In this document: positions 60,333 through 64,000 of the stretch, one piece after another | Layout of the letters: each line of letters starts with the position of its first letter | Numbering within the stretch: the stretch's first letter is position 1 | DNA from: VXYL01 sp965116935 | GTDB lineage: Bacteria; Pseudomonadota; Gammaproteobacteria; Pseudomonadales; Azotimanducaceae | DNA: 64,000 nt | Assembly (NCBI GenBank): GCA_965116935.1 | Contig: OZ220737.1 | Span: 4,588,001 to 4,652,000 of the forward strand | Direction: 5' to 3' | The notes under the pieces: generated by a model | The model's database searches: none | Seen by the model: only the letters and a program-made list of their open reading frames with translations | Told to the model about the DNA's origin: nothing | Made by a program: the position numbers and the translations under genes

Positions 60333-60998
60333 ATGAACGCGCCTTCACATCGGGACGCGGCCGGTCCGCCCGCCGACGAGCCATCCCCCAAACTCGCGAA
60401 GGCCGCCACCGTCACCGTTCTCGCCTTTGCCGGCGGGTTCGTCATCATGTCGCTGGAACTGCTCGGCGGCCGGATGTTGGCGCCGTGGTTCGGCAGCAGC
60501 ATCTATGTTTGGGGCAGCATCATCACCGTGTTCATGCTGGCGCTCGCGCTCGGCTATTTGGTGGGTGGGCGGCTCTCCCTGCACGGGCCAACGCTTACTC
60601 GGTTCGCCGTCATCTTCCTCGGCGCTGGCTTGATTCTCGGACCGCTTGCGCTCGCCGCCGAACCCATCACCACGTGGGTCTTCGACCGCATCCACGACCC
60701 GCGCTACGGCAGCCTCGTGGCGGCCCTAGCACTCTTCGTGGCCCCGACGGTGGTTCTCGGCATGATCTCGCCGTATTCCGTGAGCCTCTTGGTGCGGGTG
60801 CGGGAGGAGTCCGGCAAGGTCGCCGGCACCCTCTACTTCGCCTCCACTATGGGCAGCGCGTTGGGCACGCTGGCGACGAGTTTCTACTTCGTGCTCTGGT
60901 TCGAGGTGAACAACATCATCATCACGCTCTCGGCCACGCTGCTTGCGTTGGGAGTTGCGGCAGTGGCGCTCGATCGGGTGAGTGTGCATGGGCGCTAA
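60333..60998 (+). CDS. Spermidine-synthase-like membrane half
   Basis: The 221-residue integral membrane protein has about six predicted helices: TVTVLAFAGGFVIMSLELLG, SIITVFMLALALGYLVGGRL, FAVIFLGAGLILGPLALAAE, VAALALFVAPTVVLGMISPY, ASTMGSALGTLATSFYFVLW and IITLSATLLALGVAAVAL. GGRMLAPWFGSSIYVWGSII is characteristic of the membrane domain of fused spermidine-synthase-like proteins. The enzymatic half is the next gene, overlapping by 11 bp. Start ATG 60333 excludes upstream repeat sequence. Confidence 0.83.
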   Translation: MNAPSHRDAAGPPADEPSPKLAKAATVTVLAFAGGFVIMSLELLGGRMLAPWFGSSIYVWGSIITVFMLALALGYLVGGRLSLHGPTLTRFAVIFLGAGLILGPLALAAEPITTWVFDRIHDPRYGSLVAALALFVAPTVVLGMISPYSVSLLVRVREESGKVAGTLYFASTMGSALGTLATSFYFVLWFEVNNIIITLSATLLALGVAAVALDRVSVHGR

Positions 60999-61947
60999 CG
61001 CCCCGATGGTGCACAGGACTCGGTTCGGACTGCCCAAGGTGGCGTTGCGGTGGAGCCTGGCGGCGCTCCTGCTGCCGCTCTTCTTCGCCGCTCCTGCCGC
61101 CGGGGCGTGGGGTGCCGAGGTGATCCACCGCGAGCAGTCGCTCTATCAGACGATCCTCGTCGTCCGCCGGGGCGATTTGCTGTGCCTGCAGTTCAGCACC
61201 CGGGAAGAACGGCGCAACCAATCCTGCCGCGACGAGACGGACCCCAACCGCTTGGTGTTCGGCTACACCCGCATGATGCTGGCCGCATTGCTGCTGAACC
61301 CGGAACCGGAACGCATCTTCATGGCTGGCCTCGGTGGTGGCTCGCTGGTGGTGGCGCTGACCGACCTGCTGCCCGAAGCCACCATCGACGTGGTGGAGAT
61401 TGATCCCGCCGTGGTGGACGTCGCGCGCCGCTTCTTCGAGTTTGAGCCGGGCTCGCGCACAAGGGTGATCGTCCGCGACGCCAGGGTGTTCGCCAAACGG
61501 GCGCTCCGGGAGGGTGCCAGCTACGATCTCATCCTCCTCGACGCCTACGGTGGCGACTACATTCCGGAGCACCTGATGACCGCCGAATTCCTGGAGGAAG
61601 TCGGGGAGCTTCTCGCGCCCGGTGGCGTGGTGGCGGCCAACACCTTCGCCCACAGTCAGCTCTACGACCACGAGAGCGTCACCTACCGACAGGTCTTCGG
61701 GCCGTTCTACAACCTCAAGCGCAACGACAGCGACAACCGCATTGTCCTCGCGATGAACGACTCGCTGCCGCCCAAGGAGCTGCTCACGAGCAACGCCAAC
61801 CGCTGGCGGGGCGCAATGCGGCCGCTCGGGGTTCCGGTTGCCTCCTATCCGAGGGCGCTGACAACCCGTATCGACTGGGACCGGGACAAGCGAGCGCTGA
61901 CGGACCAGTACTCGCCGGCGAATCTGCTGCGGGAAAGGCCGCGATGA
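60988..61947 (+). CDS. Spermidine-synthase-like (polyamine aminopropyltransferase-fold) protein
   Basis: The 319-residue protein has an N-terminal hydrophobic helix (LRWSLAALLLPLFFAAPAAG) and a Rossmann core: MAGLGGGSLVVALTDLLPEA, DVVEIDPAVVDVARRFFEF and VRDARVFAKRALREG, with LILLDAYGGDYIPEHLMTAE. Family members transfer aminopropyl groups or serve unknown membrane-linked roles; here the usual polyamine-binding residues are not certain. It overlaps the membrane half by 11 bp, so the two are a split version of the fused protein. GTG 60982 is an alternative start. Confidence 0.86.
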   Translation: MGANAPMVHRTRFGLPKVALRWSLAALLLPLFFAAPAAGAWGAEVIHREQSLYQTILVVRRGDLLCLQFSTREERRNQSCRDETDPNRLVFGYTRMMLAALLLNPEPERIFMAGLGGGSLVVALTDLLPEATIDVVEIDPAVVDVARRFFEFEPGSRTRVIVRDARVFAKRALREGASYDLILLDAYGGDYIPEHLMTAEFLEEVGELLAPGGVVAANTFAHSQLYDHESVTYRQVFGPFYNLKRNDSDNRIVLAMNDSLPPKELLTSNANRWRGAMRPLGVPVASYPRALTTRIDWDRDKRALTDQYSPANLLRERPR

Positions 61948-62030
61948 GACGTGGTCCCAAGGACCACTTGAGCAGGCCCTAAACCCTCTCGTTGCACGGA
62001 CTTGGCGGCGATGCACCGGCTGCTAGACAG

Positions 62031-62104
62031 GGCGACGCATGCGTCGCCACTACAGGAAGCTGTCGATCACGTCCCGGGCCGTAGGGGCGACGCATGCGTC
62101 GCCC
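62031..62104. repeat. Paired 18-20 bp palindromes in the convergent gap
   Basis: GGCGACGCATGCGTCGCC (62031-62048, 18 bp, perfect) and GGGCGACGCATGCGTCGCCC (62085-62104, 20 bp, perfect) lie 36 bp apart between two convergent genes. Likely a dispersed palindromic repeat rather than a terminator, as no T-run follows. Confidence 0.75.
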
Positions 62105-62129
62105 TTCTTCGCGTGGCCTTCCCCATGCG

Positions 62130-64000
62130 CTACCAACGCGCCTCCACCAGCAACCCCACCACCCGGTTCGAGTAGCGCGGCATCGCACGGCCAGTCGTCA
62201 GGACGTTGCGAATCGTGTCCATCGCGACGCCATCGAACGCCCAATCGGCACTTCGGTAGCGTTCGCCATAGTGGCGCAAGGCCAGCGTGACTCGATCGCT
62301 GTAGCGGTAACGAACAGTGATGTCGAGAGACCTTTGGCCCGAGACAAGAACCGGGAAGGTGGAGGCCCCCACCGGCATCTCGACCCGCGAAGTGGTCGTC
62401 CGGTAGGCGCCTTCTCCGGAGGCACGTACGTATGCCAGGGAGAGGTGCAGCCGGTCGTTTGCCAGCAGACGGGACTCGAACGTGAGCCCGTGGGCAGCCA
62501 CGGCGTCGCGGCTGGTGGACCACCAATCCGCCACGTCAAACGCCGCGCTTCCCGCGCTCGAAAAAGTGGCTCGCTGCGCGTCGTGGAAGCCGGACAGGGT
62601 GGCCTTCGTCCCGAACGCGTAGCGGAAGTCCACGCCCCAGCCTCGGTCTTCGTCATTAAGACGGCCCAACGCCGAGACGGGGTAGTCGTTCCTCTGCCGG
62701 TCGGTATAGAGGCCGAGCGACAAGCCGGAAGCGCCCACGTCACCATGCAGCCGCGCCTTCCATCCGCGCTGCTCCCGTTCGGCTTGATGGAACCGCCTCG
62801 TAAGTGGGTTGTTGGCGCCCTGCGCCTCGAAAGCCCTTGCCCGACGGTCGCCTCGCGTGGCCTTGAGGGTCACCCCCAGGCCGCGCCAGCGGGCCGCGGC
62901 TTCAAGCCAAAGCCCTGCTTCCTCGTTGCGAGCCACCTCTGGCCGCGAACCCGGCGAAACCTGTCGGCCAAGTGCAGCCTTCGATGCGCCCGCCGCCAGT
63001 CGCATGCCACGCGGCAGCCGATAGCGCAGCCGCAACTCGGTGCGGTGACGGTCGAAGCCATGCGCGCGGTTGGTTCGCGCCGACATCGCCACCAAGTCGC
63101 CGAGCACCGGTGTCCACGTTCTGAGGGGCGTCCGGTTGTCTCGCTGCATTCGACGATGCGACACATCGAGTCGCAGTCGCTTGGTGACGCGGCTCACTGC
63201 CCGCACCGATCCCGCAAAGCCATGAATGTGGCCCTCGAGACTCGGCGCCGGAGGTGGGGACGCAGCGAGAGCGTCTCCCGCGGTTCCAGAGACGAACGCC
63301 TCGTCCTGGTGCCCGCGCGACCACGACAGTCTGCTGTGGACGCTGGTGCGGCCGAACGTGGAACGTGCCGTCCAAGACAGCGTGCGCAGTGCGTTGCTCG
63401 GCGCGAGGGATTTGCGGCCTGCGGGCACCGGACCGGGATAGGCGCTCTCCCACGTCAGCGCCGGCGTGGTGTTGGCGAAGCGCGCTTCGCGCGCCTCGAC
63501 TGCGAGCAGCCAGGGGCGCGCTCGAAAGCTCGCGCGCACGCCGAATGCTTCCGTCCTGTAATCCACGGGTATCGGCAAGATCGCCGCCTGATAGAGGAAG
63601 TCCGCCCCCGTCTCCTCCGTGCCACGCTTGGTCTCGCGCAGGTAATCGGTGTGCAGTTGCCAACCCGGGCTTGGCTCAAAGCGCCAAGCCGCCCCGAGAC
63701 GACGCCGATGGGTAGCGAGGCGAAAGGACCGCGCCGAGGCCAGATCCGCCATGTCGGCGGTGTTGTAGGCCTTGGTCCAATCGGCCGGCAGCGAAAGCGA
63801 GCCGCCGCCGTCGGCCCTGACATAGGGCGTGCGTCCATCGACCGCTACATTGCGCGGCGTCTCCCGCCACTCAAACGTCGTCGTGCCAGCACGCGGATCG
63901 GCGAACAGCGCCCGAAGTTGCCGGGCGTCCAGCCCCAGATCCGCACCTTGAACAGTGGCCATGCGACCATCCTCGCCGCTATAGCGAACATTGACGGCGA
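62130..64000 (-). CDS. MtrB/PioB family decaheme-associated outer-membrane protein (5' end outside the window)
   Basis: The 3' 623 codons are in the window; the frame is open at 64000. This family forms a large beta-barrel that holds a decaheme cytochrome across the outer membrane for extracellular electron transfer. Support comes from AAILPIPVDYRTEAFGVR, LDVSHRRMQRDNRTPLRTWT, alternating strands rich in Arg and aromatic residues, and the end RVVGLLVEARW with a C-terminal aromatic residue. The signal peptide and N-terminal region lie beyond the edge, and no cytochrome gene is seen inside the window. Confidence 0.85.
   Translation of the reverse strand, partial: AVNVRYSGEDGRMATVQGADLGLDARQLRALFADPRAGTTTFEWRETPRNVAVDGRTPYVRADGGGSLSLPADWTKAYNTADMADLASARSFRLATHRRRLGAAWRFEPSPGWQLHTDYLRETKRGTEETGADFLYQAAILPIPVDYRTEAFGVRASFRARPWLLAVEAREARFANTTPALTWESAYPGPVPAGRKSLAPSNALRTLSWTARSTFGRTSVHSRLSWSRGHQDEAFVSGTAGDALAASPPPAPSLEGHIHGFAGSVRAVSRVTKRLRLDVSHRRMQRDNRTPLRTWTPVLGDLVAMSARTNRAHGFDRHRTELRLRYRLPRGMRLAAGASKAALGRQVSPGSRPEVARNEEAGLWLEAAARWRGLGVTLKATRGDRRARAFEAQGANNPLTRRFHQAEREQRGWKARLHGDVGASGLSLGLYTDRQRNDYPVSALGRLNDEDRGWGVDFRYAFGTKATLSGFHDAQRATFSSAGSAAFDVADWWSTSRDAVAAHGLTFESRLLANDRLHLSLAYVRASGEGAYRTTTSRVEMPVGASTFPVLVSGQRSLDITVRYRYSDRVTLALRHYGERYRSADWAFDGVAMDTIRNVLTTGRAMPRYSNRVVGLLVEARW

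Noticed and set aside
1..64000. CRISPR array, tRNA or rRNA genes
   Set aside because: No regularly spaced short direct repeats and no recognisable cloverleaf or rRNA sequence were seen; absence by eye is not proof.

Overview
The window is GC-rich bacterial DNA. The left edge has the order dnaQ-rnhA-(yafS-like methyltransferase)-mltD, which is the gammaproteobacterial arrangement without gloB. With an MtrB/PioB outer-membrane protein and many acyl-CoA, enoyl-CoA and CoA-transferase genes, it suggests an uncultivated environmental or possibly host-associated gammaproteobacterium. That placement is inference from gene order and content.

Layout. 1-5008: housekeeping genes (dnaQ, rnhA, methyltransferase, mltD, a VWA-like protein and a DnaJ protein). 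5009-12990: accessory block with a tandem repeat, a broken resolvase, rtcB, a broken IS481-type element, a SIR2-domain protein, a frameshifted secreted protein, and an ISNCY-type element sitting in the end of an already truncated integrase. 13137-29606: mostly metabolic or secreted genes (arylsulfotransferase-like, D-aminoacylase-like, metallo-beta-lactamase fold, acyl-CoA dehydrogenase, MhpD-like, double CoA-transferase, MltF-like transglycosylase, amidohydrolase, cupin). An IS4-type element at 14351 has landed exactly in a palindromic dispersed repeat.

29755-35755 is the most unusual part. It is an array of small cassettes separated by copies of two local repeats, R1 and R2. The cassettes are a PIN/ribbon-helix-helix toxin-antitoxin pair with a perfect 20-bp palindromic operator, a DUF433/DUF5615 pair, a decayed PIN gene, and a compact three-gene operon at 32747-35468. 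That operon encodes two Gly/Ala-rich membrane coiled-coil proteins and a TerB-like protein, and is the best candidate here for an undescribed system.

35897-44086: two small lower-GC genes, a frameshifted Tat-exported DUF1501 protein, and a 2044-residue secreted protein with FG-GAP/VCBS-like repeats and two c-type haem motifs. 44640-53146: enolase-superfamily enzyme, quinone reductase, ApbE, a small membrane pair, two enoyl-CoA hydratases, and a glycosyltransferase/ELM1-like/methyltransferase operon. 53278-56190 is a ruined defence region: a frameshifted TIR protein, remnants of a type I restriction locus with a DUF433/DUF5615 module inside it, and an integrase fragment. 56232-64000: uronate-dehydrogenase-like and LLM oxidoreductase pair, HEAT-like protein, DUF2332, a split spermidine-synthase-like pair, and a partial MtrB/PioB gene.

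Hairpin-bearing dispersed repeats (families A, B, C and a GGGCGACGCATGCGTCGCCC palindrome) fill most intergenic gaps over 300 bp. Single-base frameshifts and truncations fall in accessory genes and transposases, while the core genes read cleanly. This points to real decay rather than poor sequence. No tRNA, rRNA or CRISPR array was seen.
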